Source of the DNA: Candidatus Nanopelagicales bacterium
Lineage (GTDB): Bacteria; Actinomycetota; Actinomycetes; S36-B12
Length of the DNA stretch: 64,000 bases
Assembly (NCBI GenBank): GCA_018609125.1
Contig: JABAYF010000020.1
Span: forward strand, 1 to 64,000
Direction of reading: 5' to 3'
Made by a program: the position numbers and the translations under genes. The notes beneath the pieces were generated by a model. The model had not been told where the DNA came from and did no database searches. It saw only the letters and a list, made by a program, of their open reading frames with translations. Of this stretch, positions 20,601 to 29,069 are shown piece after piece. How positions within the stretch are numbered: position 1 is the first letter of the stretch; every line of letters starts with the position of its first letter.

Positions 20601-20875
20601 AAGACGCTGCACTGCAACGATTTATCTTACCTGACTCGGTAGTTTCCGGCGACCGAGTGACGATAGACGTCGACGGCTCAAGCCGCACGTGGTGGTTGTG
20701 GGGTCAGTTGATCGCCTTGGTTGTCGTGGCCGTACTGGCGCTGCCCGGGCGGCGAACCAATGCCGATATTGACGATATTGACGATGCTGATGCGATAGCG
20801 GCCAGCGACGATGCGCATCAACCGTTGAACGACGAGGAGGAGGTGCCCGATGTCAACGCCAGAGCCGACCTTTGA
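17555..20875 (+). CDS. Large membrane glycosyltransferase, family 2 (about 1100 aa)
   Basis: The N-terminal GT2 domain (about residues 24-250) has VVVAHDG, a WLLHDDSAPDP metal-binding segment and the acceptor-site RDDLDLCWRVWRAGHEV. A linker precedes a long polytopic membrane region (about residues 410-860, a dozen or so helices), then an extracytoplasmic domain and a final helix near residue 1050 with an acidic tail. It probably transfers sugars in envelope polysaccharide synthesis, using mannose-derived donors made by neighbours. Start is uncertain: only TTG 17555, inside whiB2, or CTG 17606, overlapping the whiB2 TGA as CTGA, precede the conserved core. It overlaps the next gene by 26 bp. 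Confidence 0.85.
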   Translation: MGRPVRAGTPSAEEAGGLNTHDRVTAVVVAHDGHLWLPATLTVLGEQTRAPDAIVAVDVGSSDDSADILVEALGADRVHQMAAPSGLTGFGEAVQAGVSTLSTEQVTETEWLWLLHDDSAPDPDCLSELLAAAQAHPRAVILGAKARGWHDRRLLLEVGFTITGSGRRFTDLDAREHDQGQHDARSEVHAVGSGGMLIRRDIWQALGGFDAALPLYRDDLDLCWRVWRAGHEVRVVPAAVVHHREASFHGRRVGSTRPGLGHRLDRRGAVHTLLTHTPAWRLPLTSLRLLLGSFFSIVVSILGKAPRRAVDEALAWASVLAHPGRLRAARQAAAATSVLTSRAAVGEFRPGFSVQTRQAVDALSGSLSAGRGDRASTSSSGGARETGPGDDAMDLYDDPAGTWLRRVLTRPGMLLALALIVLSVAATRALWWGDGVLLGGALLPTPAGASDLWGSYTQMWHDVGPGSTTPSPAWMGLLAAFATLLLGKAPFAVNVILLLAVPMAGLAAWWSLRGIISSTPVRVWMSVAYALLPAVLGATAAGRLGTAAAAVFLPVTMRAFVRVLPVNVRGLPKRSARTPWWTALLLAALTACAPVLWPIALVVALVTLVWWLLRGHAQQETAKESSGSAAKPAVLLRVAVAVGVPLLLLVPWSLHVITAPGLILLEPGLPGPVDPQLDALDLALMHPGGPGMMPIIFSVGVLAAGVLALLRAERRSATVAILIVGVLGLVTAIGMSLVRVGDPSSSGTVTPWPGPATLLWGAALVIAAGFGADGLRQRMADAAFGWRQPVAFLAAMAAVAAPVLAALWWLPGAGDPLRRATPGVLPSFVAAEALGPQAPRTLVVRPASGGAVDYTLINGSGPSLGDADVGPPSSVWAPLDALVSTLVSGRGGPEVAALADYAVRYIVAEVEQSSSLVRNLDSVPGLRRVAAADGEVLWRISGVTARVRAIPEAGSNTANESIPLTVTDIDSAQPLVDSPVPGPGELFLAQDADAPWRAVLADGSTLPADPIPTVTEDAALQRFILPDSVVSGDRVTIDVDGSSRTWWLWGQLIALVVVAVLALPGRRTNADIDDIDDADAIAASDDAHQPLNDEEEVPDVNARADL

Positions 20876-22463
20876 CCCACCCGTCGACGACACCGACACG
20901 CCTCGTTCGCGCCGAACTCGGCGTCGAGTGCGCCGATCGGTTCGAGTAGCTTCTGACCCGCGAGGCCCGATCTCGGTTTTGGTCGGGGCGGGGGTTATCG
21001 CCGGGGTTGTTCTGCTCGGATCCGTCTTGCCCGCCCAAACTATCGCCGTCGTGCCACCGCCTGTCTTGGAGCCGGTGGCAACGACAACACTGGTGTGCCC
21101 AGAGCCTGGCGGGGTCGACGATGCTGTGGTCACCTCAGCCATGACCAGCCTGTCGGGTTTCGCCGGTCAAGATGGTGCCGGTGCTGCCACGATCGAGTTT
21201 CTTGATCGCCCCGGTGAGGCCGTTGAGCTCGACCCGACCACCGGCCTCCGAGCCCCGGGTGATTCAGCTCAGTTGGAACAGTCGGCAGGCCGGGACCAAC
21301 CACTGACGATTCGTACCGAGGGCAGCCTTGCGCCCGGATTGGTTGCGGGATCCTATGACCTAGCGCTGAGCGGTCCGCGCCGAGGGCTGGCCATGTTGGA
21401 TTGCCCAGCACCGTCGCCCACCTGGTGGTTTGCCGGCGGCGGGTCCACGGCGGGGCGCAACTCAACTCTTTTTTTGGTCAATCCGGAAGCAACCGAGGCT
21501 GAGGTGGAGGTCACCATCATCGGCCCCGATGGAGAGGTGGATGCGCCGTCATTGCGCGGCCTGGTCATTCCACCCTTCAGTCGTGAGTCGGTGCGCCTGA
21601 CCCGCGTGGCTCCACGCCTGCCAGCGGCGGTGTGGAATGTTCAGGTGCGTACGGGCCGAATCGTGGCTTCGCTTCTCGATATCGACTCTGAGGGCTTCAT
21701 CCAGCAGGGCATCGATTGGGTTCCCCCCACCGCCGATCCCGCCACCACGGTGTACATCCCCGGGGTTTTGGGCACCGAAGGTAACCGACAATTGATCATC
21801 TACCCGACCTCAGAAACCGATGCGGAGATATCGGTGCGCTTCTTGGCTCCAGACGGAGCTTTTCGGCCCACCGAGTTGGAAACTATTCAGGCCCCTGCCG
21901 GTGCTGTCACCAGCGTCAACCTGGCACCGGCCCTGGCCGGCACTTCCGCCACGGTGGAATTGACCTCCGACGTGCCCATCGTGGCCGGAGTCCGTCAGCA
22001 GCATCCGGGAATCGATGCGAATGGACCCCAAACGCGCATTGAGGTGTCCTATGCCGCCGGCGCTTTGCGGCTAAATTCCGCCACCGCAGCGGCTGGCCTG
22101 CCCGCGGTGCGCGGCACCGAGTCCACAGTGTGGATCACCGCGCCACGGCCGGCCGGCACCGACGACACTTTCACCACCGTGGCGGTTTCGCTCACCCCCT
22201 TCGGCGCAGACGTGCAAAGCCCCGACCCCTTCACCGTTGACGTGCCCTTTGATCGTGCTTTCCCGGTGACCCTCGGGCGACCGGAGGGTGCGACCTGGGT
22301 CACCGTGCAGGTCACCCCGTCGAATCATCCAATCTATGTGTCTCAGACCTCACTGAGGCGCGGGTCGCGTGGTTCCTTGATCAGCGGCTATCCCCTCGTG
22401 CCCCTGCGCACCACGGTGAGTATTCCCACCGCTGTGCAGTCTGTTTTGCTCTCCCTGCCCTAG
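20850..22463 (+). CDS. DUF5719 family membrane-anchored extracytoplasmic protein
   Basis: After a 33-residue Arg-rich cytoplasmic N-terminus (RRTRRRVRRSVR) comes one transmembrane helix (about residues 45-63), then a large extracytoplasmic region rich in beta-type repeats, including STAGRNSTLFLVNPEA and TVYIPGVLGTEGN. This is the protein usually found downstream of the large GT2 in actinobacteria. It overlaps that gene by 26 bp and has GAGGAGG upstream of its ATG. Co-translation suggests a complex with the glycosyltransferase. Its biochemical role is not known. Confidence 0.8.
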   Translation: MSTPEPTFDPPVDDTDTPRSRRTRRRVRRSVRVASDPRGPISVLVGAGVIAGVVLLGSVLPAQTIAVVPPPVLEPVATTTLVCPEPGGVDDAVVTSAMTSLSGFAGQDGAGAATIEFLDRPGEAVELDPTTGLRAPGDSAQLEQSAGRDQPLTIRTEGSLAPGLVAGSYDLALSGPRRGLAMLDCPAPSPTWWFAGGGSTAGRNSTLFLVNPEATEAEVEVTIIGPDGEVDAPSLRGLVIPPFSRESVRLTRVAPRLPAAVWNVQVRTGRIVASLLDIDSEGFIQQGIDWVPPTADPATTVYIPGVLGTEGNRQLIIYPTSETDAEISVRFLAPDGAFRPTELETIQAPAGAVTSVNLAPALAGTSATVELTSDVPIVAGVRQQHPGIDANGPQTRIEVSYAAGALRLNSATAAAGLPAVRGTESTVWITAPRPAGTDDTFTTVAVSLTPFGADVQSPDPFTVDVPFDRAFPVTLGRPEGATWVTVQVTPSNHPIYVSQTSLRRGSRGSLISGYPLVPLRTTVSIPTAVQSVLLSLP

Positions 22464-22536
22464 TCGTCCACCGGTCGTCCACCGGCGGCGGGTCACCCTT
22501 CGGCGTGGCAGCCACCGCTGTCGGGGAATTGCGGGC

Positions 22537-22542
22537 TAACCT
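22537..22542 (+). promoter_or_regulatory. Putative leaderless -10 (TAACCT) for DUF3499 gene
   Basis: TAACCT ends 6 nt before GTG 22549, with no Shine-Dalgarno in between. Confidence 0.55.
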
Positions 22543-22548
22543 CCCAGG

Positions 22549-22980
22549 GTGGGTTACCGCCGTCGCTGTTCTCGACCTTCATGTACTCGACATGCGGGCG
22601 CCACATTGACCTATATCTATTCTGAATCCACCGCGGTACTCGGGCCGTTATCCGATGTGGTCGAACCGCACGGCTACGACCTGTGCGGGGTCCACGCCGA
22701 CCGCCTCACGGCGCCGCGGGGCTGGGAACTCATCCGGATCACGGTGGCAGAACCTTCGGTGAGCGAACGCGCCAGCGATATGGAAGCCCTCGCCGACGCC
22801 GTCCGCGAAGAGGTCAGGGCGTCGGTACCCAATTCCAACGCCACCGCACCGGGCAGCGGCTCAACCGGCCATAGCGCCCAGGATCAAGACGAAGAGTATC
22901 TAGCCGGCGCGGTCGGCGAAGGCGTGCAGCGGGGGCACTTGCGATCAATCCCGGTTCAACTGCCCGGGTTCGACCTCTAG
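22549..22980 (+). CDS. DUF3499 family protein
   Basis: Begins GYRRRCSRPSCTRHAGATLTY, with a CxxxxC pair and a further YDLCGVHADR Cys/His pair that together resemble a small zinc site. The segment ending PRGWELI is conserved in the family. The C-terminal half is acidic and low-complexity. The M. tuberculosis counterpart (Rv3258c) lies in the same position between whiB2 and manB. Function is unknown. The Rv3259-type metallopeptidase that accompanies it in mycobacteria is absent here. Confidence 0.85.
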   Translation: MGYRRRCSRPSCTRHAGATLTYIYSESTAVLGPLSDVVEPHGYDLCGVHADRLTAPRGWELIRITVAEPSVSERASDMEALADAVREEVRASVPNSNATAPGSGSTGHSAQDQDEEYLAGAVGEGVQRGHLRSIPVQLPGFDL

Positions 22981-22989
22981 CCCACCGCG

Positions 22990-22995
22990 TACTGT
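22990..22995 (+). promoter_or_regulatory. Putative leaderless -10 (TACTGT) for manB
   Basis: TACTGT ends 6 nt before GTG 23002. Confidence 0.5.
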
Positions 22996-23001
22996 GCATA
23001 T

Positions 23002-24405
23002 GTGACTTTCAGCGCTGAACAGTTAGATGCGGTCATCAAGGCCTACGACATTCGAGGGCTGGTTGGTGAAGATTTCGACGCTGACCTCGCCCGTGCGGTG
23101 GGCGCCGCCGCCGTAGAAGTCCTTTCGGTGCGCGCCGATGCAGGCGGGCCAGGGTCCATGGTTATCGGCTACGACATGCGCGATTCCAGCCCGGCGATCG
23201 CTCAGGCCATTGCCGATGGAGTCACCGCGCAGGGGGCGAACGCGCAGATCATCGGTCTGGCCAGCACGGATCAGTTATATTTTGCCTCCGGTGCCCTAGA
23301 GCTCCCCGGCGCGATGGTGACGGCTTCACATAATCCAGCGCAGTACAACGGAATCAAATTGTGTCGAGCCAAAGCGGCTCCGGTCGGCCAAGACACCGGC
23401 CTGGCTGCTATCCGTCAGTTGGTGGAGTTTGGTGTCGAAGAGTTCACCGGTCCATCCGGCGCGGTGACCCATCAAGACCTGCTGGCTGACTATGCACAAC
23501 ACCTGCGCAACCTGGTGCCCCTGGATGACATTCGCCGGTTACGCATCGTCATTGATGCGGGCAATGGAATGGCCGGCCATACGGCCCCGGCAGTTTTGGG
23601 AGCCGCTGCGGGGCTGGCACCGTTACCGCTCGACGTTGTTCCCATGTATTTCGAACTGGATGGCACCTTTCCCAACCATGAGGCTAATCCCATTGATCCG
23701 GCCACTCTCGTTGCGTTGCAGCGCAAAGTACTTGAAGTAGGTGCGGACCTCGGGTTGGCCTTTGACGGTGACGCTGACCGGTGCTTCGTTGTCGACGAGA
23801 AGGGCAATCTGGTGTCACCGTCGGTTATCACAGCACTCATCGCCCAGCGCGAACTGCAGCGCGTTCCCGGTGCTGCAGTGATTCACAACCTCATTACTTC
23901 GCGCGTCGTGGCCGAAACGATCATCGCCCACGGAGGGCGACCGATTCGAACACGTGTTGGTCACTCGTTTATCAAGGCACGGATGGCTGAGACCGACGCG
24001 GTGTTTGGCGGCGAGCATTCCGGTCACTTCTATTTCGCTGACTTCTGGCGGGCAGATTCGGGCATGCTGGCCGCACTGCATGTGCTCGCAGCGCTGGGCC
24101 AGGACACCGCGGGACAGTCGCTGTCGGAATTACTCTCGCCGTACAGCAACTATGTGTCCAGCGGCGAGGTCAACTCCACGGTCCTCGAAGCTGCGGCGGC
24201 GACCGAAGTAGTCCGAGCTCACTACGCGCTTCAGCCCGGCATCACGATGGACGATCTCGACGGTCTCACCGTCGCATCGCCGGATTGGTGGTTCAACCTT
24301 CGATCGAGCAACACCGAGCCACTATTGCGACTTAATGTTGAGGCCGGCAGCGCTGAACAGATGCAATCGGTGCGCGATGACGTTCTCACCATGATTCGGT
24401 CGTAG
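23002..24405 (+). CDS. manB: Phosphomannomutase/phosphoglucomutase
   Basis: Interconverts mannose-6-phosphate and mannose-1-phosphate. The phosphoserine loop is TAS(109)HNPAQYNG, the Mg-binding loop is DGDADR (near 254-258), the sugar-binding GGEHSGH is near 337, and the phosphate-binding RSSNTEP is near 435. At 467 aa it is typical for ManB/PMM-PGM. With manA downstream and the pyrophosphorylase upstream it completes a fructose-6-phosphate to GDP-mannose route. The stop overlaps the -10 of the Trm112 gene. Confidence 0.95.
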   Translation: MTFSAEQLDAVIKAYDIRGLVGEDFDADLARAVGAAAVEVLSVRADAGGPGSMVIGYDMRDSSPAIAQAIADGVTAQGANAQIIGLASTDQLYFASGALELPGAMVTASHNPAQYNGIKLCRAKAAPVGQDTGLAAIRQLVEFGVEEFTGPSGAVTHQDLLADYAQHLRNLVPLDDIRRLRIVIDAGNGMAGHTAPAVLGAAAGLAPLPLDVVPMYFELDGTFPNHEANPIDPATLVALQRKVLEVGADLGLAFDGDADRCFVVDEKGNLVSPSVITALIAQRELQRVPGAAVIHNLITSRVVAETIIAHGGRPIRTRVGHSFIKARMAETDAVFGGEHSGHFYFADFWRADSGMLAALHVLAALGQDTAGQSLSELLSPYSNYVSSGEVNSTVLEAAAATEVVRAHYALQPGITMDDLDGLTVASPDWWFNLRSSNTEPLLRLNVEAGSAEQMQSVRDDVLTMIRS

Positions 24406-24408
24406 GCT
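24403..24408 (+). promoter_or_regulatory. Putative leaderless -10 (TAGGCT) for Trm112 gene
   Basis: TAGGCT begins at the manB stop codon and ends 7 nt before GTG 24416. Confidence 0.45.
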
Positions 24409-24415
24409 GCTACCT

Positions 24416-24631
24416 GTGACTGATGAACAGAACGCGGCGGCAGCGGCACATACGTTGGGCCTGGATCCTCAACTGCTCGCCATCCTGGCGTGCCCGTGCC
24501 CTGCCCATGCAACCCTGAGTGTGGATGTCGAACGCCAATTACTGGTGTGTGCTGAATGCGGGCGAGGATTTCTCGTGCGAGACCGTATCCCGATCATGCT
24601 GCTTGACGAATCCATCCCCGCAACTTCCTGA
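24416..24631 (+). CDS. Trm112 family zinc-ribbon-like protein (71 aa)
   Basis: Contains LLAILACPCPAHATL, then LLVCAECGRGFLVRDRIPIMLLDE, the hallmark of bacterial Trm112/YcaR proteins: two Cys pairs (CPC and CAEC) and the RDxIPxML signature. Eukaryotic Trm112 activates methyltransferases; the role in bacteria is unclear. It sits between manB and manA, as in other actinobacteria. Confidence 0.88.
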   Translation: MTDEQNAAAAAHTLGLDPQLLAILACPCPAHATLSVDVERQLLVCAECGRGFLVRDRIPIMLLDESIPATS

Positions 24632-24646
24632 CGACAGCGAGGCATC

Positions 24647-25705
24647 GTGGAGGTCGTGACAGGAGCGCTGAAGGATTATGCGTGGGGTGTGGTCGATGGT
24701 CTTGTGCCCTGGTGTGAGCCCACCGCAGCGGCGCAGGCGGAACTTTGGTTTGGTGCTCATCGGGCCGGAGCTTCGCCCCTTGTGCGTGACCCAGACCGGA
24801 GCCTGGCTGATCTTCCCGTTCACGATGGAATGCCGTTGGTGAAGTTGCTCGCTGCATCGGCGCCGTTGTCGATTCAGGTGCACCCCGACGCCGCCCGCGC
24901 AGCGACTGGGTTTGCCGCTGACCGAGCCAAGCCCCATGCGCAGCGTCGGTACAGCGACGACGCTGAGAAGGCTGAAATGGTTGTGGCTCTCACACCATTC
25001 GATGCCCATGCCGGATGGCGCGATCCTACTGATGCGGCCGATGTCCTGCGTCGCGCAGGAGCCGCACCGGGCATCGTCGATGTGGTTCACCATGCAGATC
25101 GAAGTGAGGCGGTGCGCGCCCTGCTGTCACTCAGCTCTGCTGAGACTGAACCTGTTGAGCGCCAACTTGTTCCGGCCGCTGTCGCTGCTCGATGGCAGCC
25201 CAGCGAAGTTTCCGCTTTGGCACGTGTTGCCGCAACTCATCCACGCGATACCGGCGTACTTGTCACCGTGTTATTGCAGCACTTTCAGTTACAGCCCGGT
25301 ACCGCACTTGCCGTACCCGCCGGCGTCGTGCACTCCTATGTCAGTGGCATTGCGCTCGAGGTCATGACCTCATCAGACAATGTTTTGCGTCTGGGGCTTA
25401 CGCCGAAACCCATTGCGGTTGCTGACGCACTGGCAGCGATTCGAACCGATCGCTCACCGTTGCTGCTGGCCGAAAGCGATCATATGAGTCCAATTCAGAT
25501 GCCTTTCAGCGTGCAACTTCTCGATGCCCGCATGACGGTGACCGCAGCCGCAGGCCATCACCGAGTCGTGCTATGTCTCGCGGCTGGATGTGATGTTGCG
25601 GGGGTGGCGCTGGCGCCGGGTCAGGCTGCGGTACTCCCGCCGGGTGACCCTGACGTGCTGGTGGCCGCAGCCGGCCGGGCAGTGGTTGTTACGGGCTCGT
25701 CCTAG
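24647..25705 (+). CDS. manA: Mannose-6-phosphate isomerase
   Basis: Type I phosphomannose isomerase, a cupin-fold zinc enzyme converting fructose-6-phosphate to mannose-6-phosphate. AELWFGAH near residue 30 and LSIQVHPD near residue 75 contain zinc ligands (H and E), and LAVPAGVVHSYVSGIALEVM holds the remaining ligand and active site. At 352 aa it is slightly shorter than the usual 390-410 aa. It starts at GTG 24647 with GAGG upstream, and is convergent with lpqB. Confidence 0.92.
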   Translation: MEVVTGALKDYAWGVVDGLVPWCEPTAAAQAELWFGAHRAGASPLVRDPDRSLADLPVHDGMPLVKLLAASAPLSIQVHPDAARAATGFAADRAKPHAQRRYSDDAEKAEMVVALTPFDAHAGWRDPTDAADVLRRAGAAPGIVDVVHHADRSEAVRALLSLSSAETEPVERQLVPAAVAARWQPSEVSALARVAATHPRDTGVLVTVLLQHFQLQPGTALAVPAGVVHSYVSGIALEVMTSSDNVLRLGLTPKPIAVADALAAIRTDRSPLLLAESDHMSPIQMPFSVQLLDARMTVTAAAGHHRVVLCLAAGCDVAGVALAPGQAAVLPPGDPDVLVAAAGRAVVVTGSS

Positions 25706-25722
25706 GCCAGCCGGGTGGTGGT

Positions 25723-27447
25723 TTAGCTGCCCGGATATGCCGGCGATCGACCGTTAGCGGCCAATTCCCAAGTCCCGGCCAGAGGTGAGAAGATCCGACC
25801 ATCTTCGGTGCCGACGAGGATGGATCGGCCAGGTGCTGCCGCAACGCGAACCGGGTTGTCAGGAGAGCCAAGGTCGCGGATGGTTCCGCGAGCCAGGTCG
25901 ATTTCATGCAGGGTCGGTTTGGCCGCGCCTTCACTAGCGATGGCTACCAGGAGATCATCTTGGAGCCAGGCCACATCCACGAACTCGGTAAGCCGCGATT
26001 CTGCCCGCACCGGATTGGTCACGATGCGGATGCCCTCACGTTGGACCACCACGGCGATGAACAAAATTGCGCGCGGGCCACGTCGGGTAACCAAAGCAAT
26101 ACGGGTGCCATCTCGGCTGAGCGCCACGGAGTCGATCTCCACTCGATCGGGTAGGCCCTCTACCGGCACCTCGGTGGCGATGCCGTCGGGAGTTGTGCGC
26201 TGCAGCACCCCGTTGGCGTCTAGGGCCCATACATCTTCGCCACGTCCAAAGGACGGCCGCGACTGTCCTGGCCCTGAGCCAATTTCGGTCAGGTCCTCAC
26301 CCTGCACCATGGGCCCCGACCACAGTCGTGTCTTTTCGTCGAGCCCTGCCACTCGATCTCCCTGGAGGGTGATGGCAAGTCCGCTGAGCGGGGGTTCCCC
26401 GAGGCCGGCACCACCGGGCACGGAAACGGGGCCATTGGTTAACAGGCGCGCCACGCGAGTGCCGCTCACGAGGTAGGCGACGGTGTCCGGTGGCATCGCG
26501 TTGGGATCGTAGGTTGGCCAGGATCCCCGCGGCTGTGGCGATGAGGCTCCCGGTACCTGCCACAGCTGCCCACCCGCGGTGATCTCGATGTCGGAGATGG
26601 TGCTGACCTGGCCGAGGGTCCACACCATCTGAGCGCTCATAGCTGCCCGCGTTGCATCGTCAGTGAGGCGGGCGAGTGGATCAAGGTCTATTCGGGCGAT
26701 GCCATCGATGACGGGAACAGACTCGACCGTGAGAGTTGTTCCATCGGGAAATCCGGTACGCACGGCCGGAGCTAGCCAGTCGGTCGGACCGGTGAGTAGT
26801 GCGCGCATGAGCGAAGTGGCAACACCAGGACCGTCGAGGGGAATCATGCGTGGATCGGGCACCAGGGTAGAAAACGAGGGGTCGAGAAAATAGACGTTGA
26901 AACTGCGGTAGGCCCGATCAATATCGGCGCGCGATAAGAGCAAACCAGATGGGGGGGAGGCGATTCGCCATTCTCCGCTTACCTGGGTGAGCCGAAACCC
27001 GATGTTAATTTCACGGGCTGCGGCTGAGACTTGGTAGCGACCCTGTGCAGAGATGCTGCCCGCCTCGGCGGCCTGCAGTTGTACCGATGTGCTGCCCTCG
27101 GTGGTGGTTCCACCCTGGGCACTCAGAGCGAGGTTGCCCTCGTAGACCCGGGTACCGGTTGCCGGATTCCAGATGGCGGCTGTTTCTGGTGTGAGGTACT
27201 CACGTGCGACGGAATGATCATTTTCAAACGATGCTGACGCCTGCACGAAACCGGCCACAATTTCCCCCGGGCTCATGCCCGTACTCGGTGGTCGGGCAAT
27301 TACTCGAATGATCTGTTCGCTGCCACCACCGTCTATTCGCTCACCCTCGATCACCGGCCCGCTGGTGGGAATATTAATGCAGCCGGTGAGGATGGTAACG
27401 CTGCAGATCAACGCGCCCAGGGCCTGCCAAAACCGACTCATGTTCAT
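25723..27447 (-). CDS. lpqB: Lipoprotein LpqB
   Basis: Extracytoplasmic lipoprotein of the MtrAB system. A lipobox LTGC lies at residues 20-23 after a hydrophobic signal. A GerMN domain follows (about 60-300), then an LpqB beta-propeller region (about 310-570). In mycobacteria LpqB binds the sensor domain of MtrB and tunes MtrA signalling. The ATG overlaps the mtrB stop by 4 bp (ATGA at 27444-27447), so it is translationally coupled. Confidence 0.95.
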   Translation of the reverse strand: MNMSRFWQALGALICSVTILTGCINIPTSGPVIEGERIDGGGSEQIIRVIARPPSTGMSPGEIVAGFVQASASFENDHSVAREYLTPETAAIWNPATGTRVYEGNLALSAQGGTTTEGSTSVQLQAAEAGSISAQGRYQVSAAAREINIGFRLTQVSGEWRIASPPSGLLLSRADIDRAYRSFNVYFLDPSFSTLVPDPRMIPLDGPGVATSLMRALLTGPTDWLAPAVRTGFPDGTTLTVESVPVIDGIARIDLDPLARLTDDATRAAMSAQMVWTLGQVSTISDIEITAGGQLWQVPGASSPQPRGSWPTYDPNAMPPDTVAYLVSGTRVARLLTNGPVSVPGGAGLGEPPLSGLAITLQGDRVAGLDEKTRLWSGPMVQGEDLTEIGSGPGQSRPSFGRGEDVWALDANGVLQRTTPDGIATEVPVEGLPDRVEIDSVALSRDGTRIALVTRRGPRAILFIAVVVQREGIRIVTNPVRAESRLTEFVDVAWLQDDLLVAIASEGAAKPTLHEIDLARGTIRDLGSPDNPVRVAAAPGRSILVGTEDGRIFSPLAGTWELAANGRSPAYPGS

Positions 27448-29069
27448 CGAATTCCCGCTGAATCTGAACTGGCAGCAAAACGTTGCGTGTCCTCGGGGAC
27501 GAGCGGCAGCGGCGACGCGATCAGCGCATTGTCAGGGTCCCGGGGCAGGGTTAGCCGGAAATTTGCGCCCTGTCCCGGAGATCCCCACACTTCAAGCCAA
27601 CCACCATGGAGTCGAGTGTCTTCCAGTGCGATGGCAAGCCCTAGCCCGGTGCCCCCTGTAGTTCGGGCCCGCGCTGGGTCGGCCCGCCAAAACCTTGCGA
27701 AAACATGTTGCCGGGAATCTTCAGAAAGACCGACGCCGTAGTCACGCACGGTGATGGCGACCGCGTGTGTTGATGCGCCGATGGTGATCAAGATCGGCTG
27801 CCTCTCGCCATGCTCAACCGCGTTGTCCAGCAGGTTTCGCAGCACCCGATCAAGGCGGCGCGGATCAGCCAGTACCGTGGCGTCAAGGTCCATGGGGTTG
27901 TCTAGTGAAGGATCGTATTCCACGATAAGTGGCGTCTGGCAACGCTCCGCAAGGGGTGCGGTCGCCAAAACGAGGCGATCAATGAGTCCGAAGAGATCGA
28001 CGGAGTCCAAGTCAAGTACCGCTGCGCCAGCATCGTATCGAGAGATTTCGAGGAGATCGGTGAGCAGGCTCTCGAAACGATCAAGTTGTGTTTGAAGGAG
28101 TTCAGCTGATCGTGAGGTTGCAGCGTCAAAGCTGCTTCGGTTCTCAAAGAGAAGGTCAGCGGCCATACGAATAGTGGTTAGTGGTGTTCTCAACTCGTGG
28201 GAAACATCGGCGACGAAGCGCTGCTGTACCCGCGATAGGTCCTCCAGTTGGTGGATTTGTAATTCGAGGCTTCCGGCCATCTCATTGAACGAGGTAGCAA
28301 GGCGAGCAAGGTCGTCCTCACCCCGCACGGCAATGCGCTCGGTGAGATGCCCGTGGGAAAAGCGCTCGGCCACTTCGGCTGCGATCCGCACCGGGGTGAC
28401 GACCTGGCGGGTCACGATCCAGGCGATGAGGGCCAGCAGGATCGCCAGCAGCGCGCCCACGGCCACCACCCCGCTGCGCACCAGATCTAAGGTGCCGACC
28501 TGATCGGTAAGCGGAAAGAGGTAGTACAACTCATAGGAACCGATGCCGGGCACGGTGAGTGGGGCACCCACCGCGATGCCAGGCACGCTGGCGCCGTCGA
28601 GATACCTGATTTCGGTGAACGTCCAGGCCAGTCGGCCGGTGTCATTGATGTTTTGTCGAAGGTCTAGCGGGATGCTGGCGGTGGCGACCAGATTTGTACC
28701 TCGCTCGGGAGCGAAACCTTCGGTGTCTGGGCCGGAAAGTAGGAGAACTTCATACTGCGGCGGGTTGCCAGCGCGGGTTGCCAGCGCAGCGACGAGGGTG
28801 TCCACCACCCGTGCCGGGGATGAAGAGGCCGTGCCAGCTTCGACCGCAGATGACACCCGTTGCGCATCCGTAAGGCCGGCGCGGGCTTCGCTCACAGCGT
28901 TGCGTTCGGCTGCTTCGATGAGCCCGGTCGCAATCCGCGACATGAGCATCAGTCCCAGAACGCCGACCACGAGGAGCGACAGAACCAGTGTGGTGGAGGT
29001 GACCCGCACGAGCAGGGAGCCTCGCCACCAGGAGCGGAGGCGTCGTCCCATGGCGCGGATCCAGGTCAT
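27444..29069 (-). CDS. mtrB: Sensor histidine kinase MtrB
   Basis: Membrane histidine kinase of 541 aa. It has a first helix (about residues 22-46), an extracytoplasmic sensor domain, a second helix (about 185-208), HAMP, the H-box ADVSHELRTPLT, an N-box LRNLLDNAVEHGE, and G-boxes DYGVGL and GGTGLGLAI. It phosphorylates MtrA and regulates septation and wall hydrolases in related bacteria. It overlaps mtrA and lpqB by 4 bp on each side. Confidence 0.96.
   Translation of the reverse strand: MTWIRAMGRRLRSWWRGSLLVRVTSTTLVLSLLVVGVLGLMLMSRIATGLIEAAERNAVSEARAGLTDAQRVSSAVEAGTASSSPARVVDTLVAALATRAGNPPQYEVLLLSGPDTEGFAPERGTNLVATASIPLDLRQNINDTGRLAWTFTEIRYLDGASVPGIAVGAPLTVPGIGSYELYYLFPLTDQVGTLDLVRSGVVAVGALLAILLALIAWIVTRQVVTPVRIAAEVAERFSHGHLTERIAVRGEDDLARLATSFNEMAGSLELQIHQLEDLSRVQQRFVADVSHELRTPLTTIRMAADLLFENRSSFDAATSRSAELLQTQLDRFESLLTDLLEISRYDAGAAVLDLDSVDLFGLIDRLVLATAPLAERCQTPLIVEYDPSLDNPMDLDATVLADPRRLDRVLRNLLDNAVEHGERQPILITIGASTHAVAITVRDYGVGLSEDSRQHVFARFWRADPARARTTGGTGLGLAIALEDTRLHGGWLEVWGSPGQGANFRLTLPRDPDNALIASPLPLVPEDTQRFAASSDSAGIR

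Noticed and set aside
20938..20955. tRNA T-arm-like GGTTCGAGT
   Set aside because: It lies inside the DUF5719 gene with no acceptor stem or anticodon arm around it.
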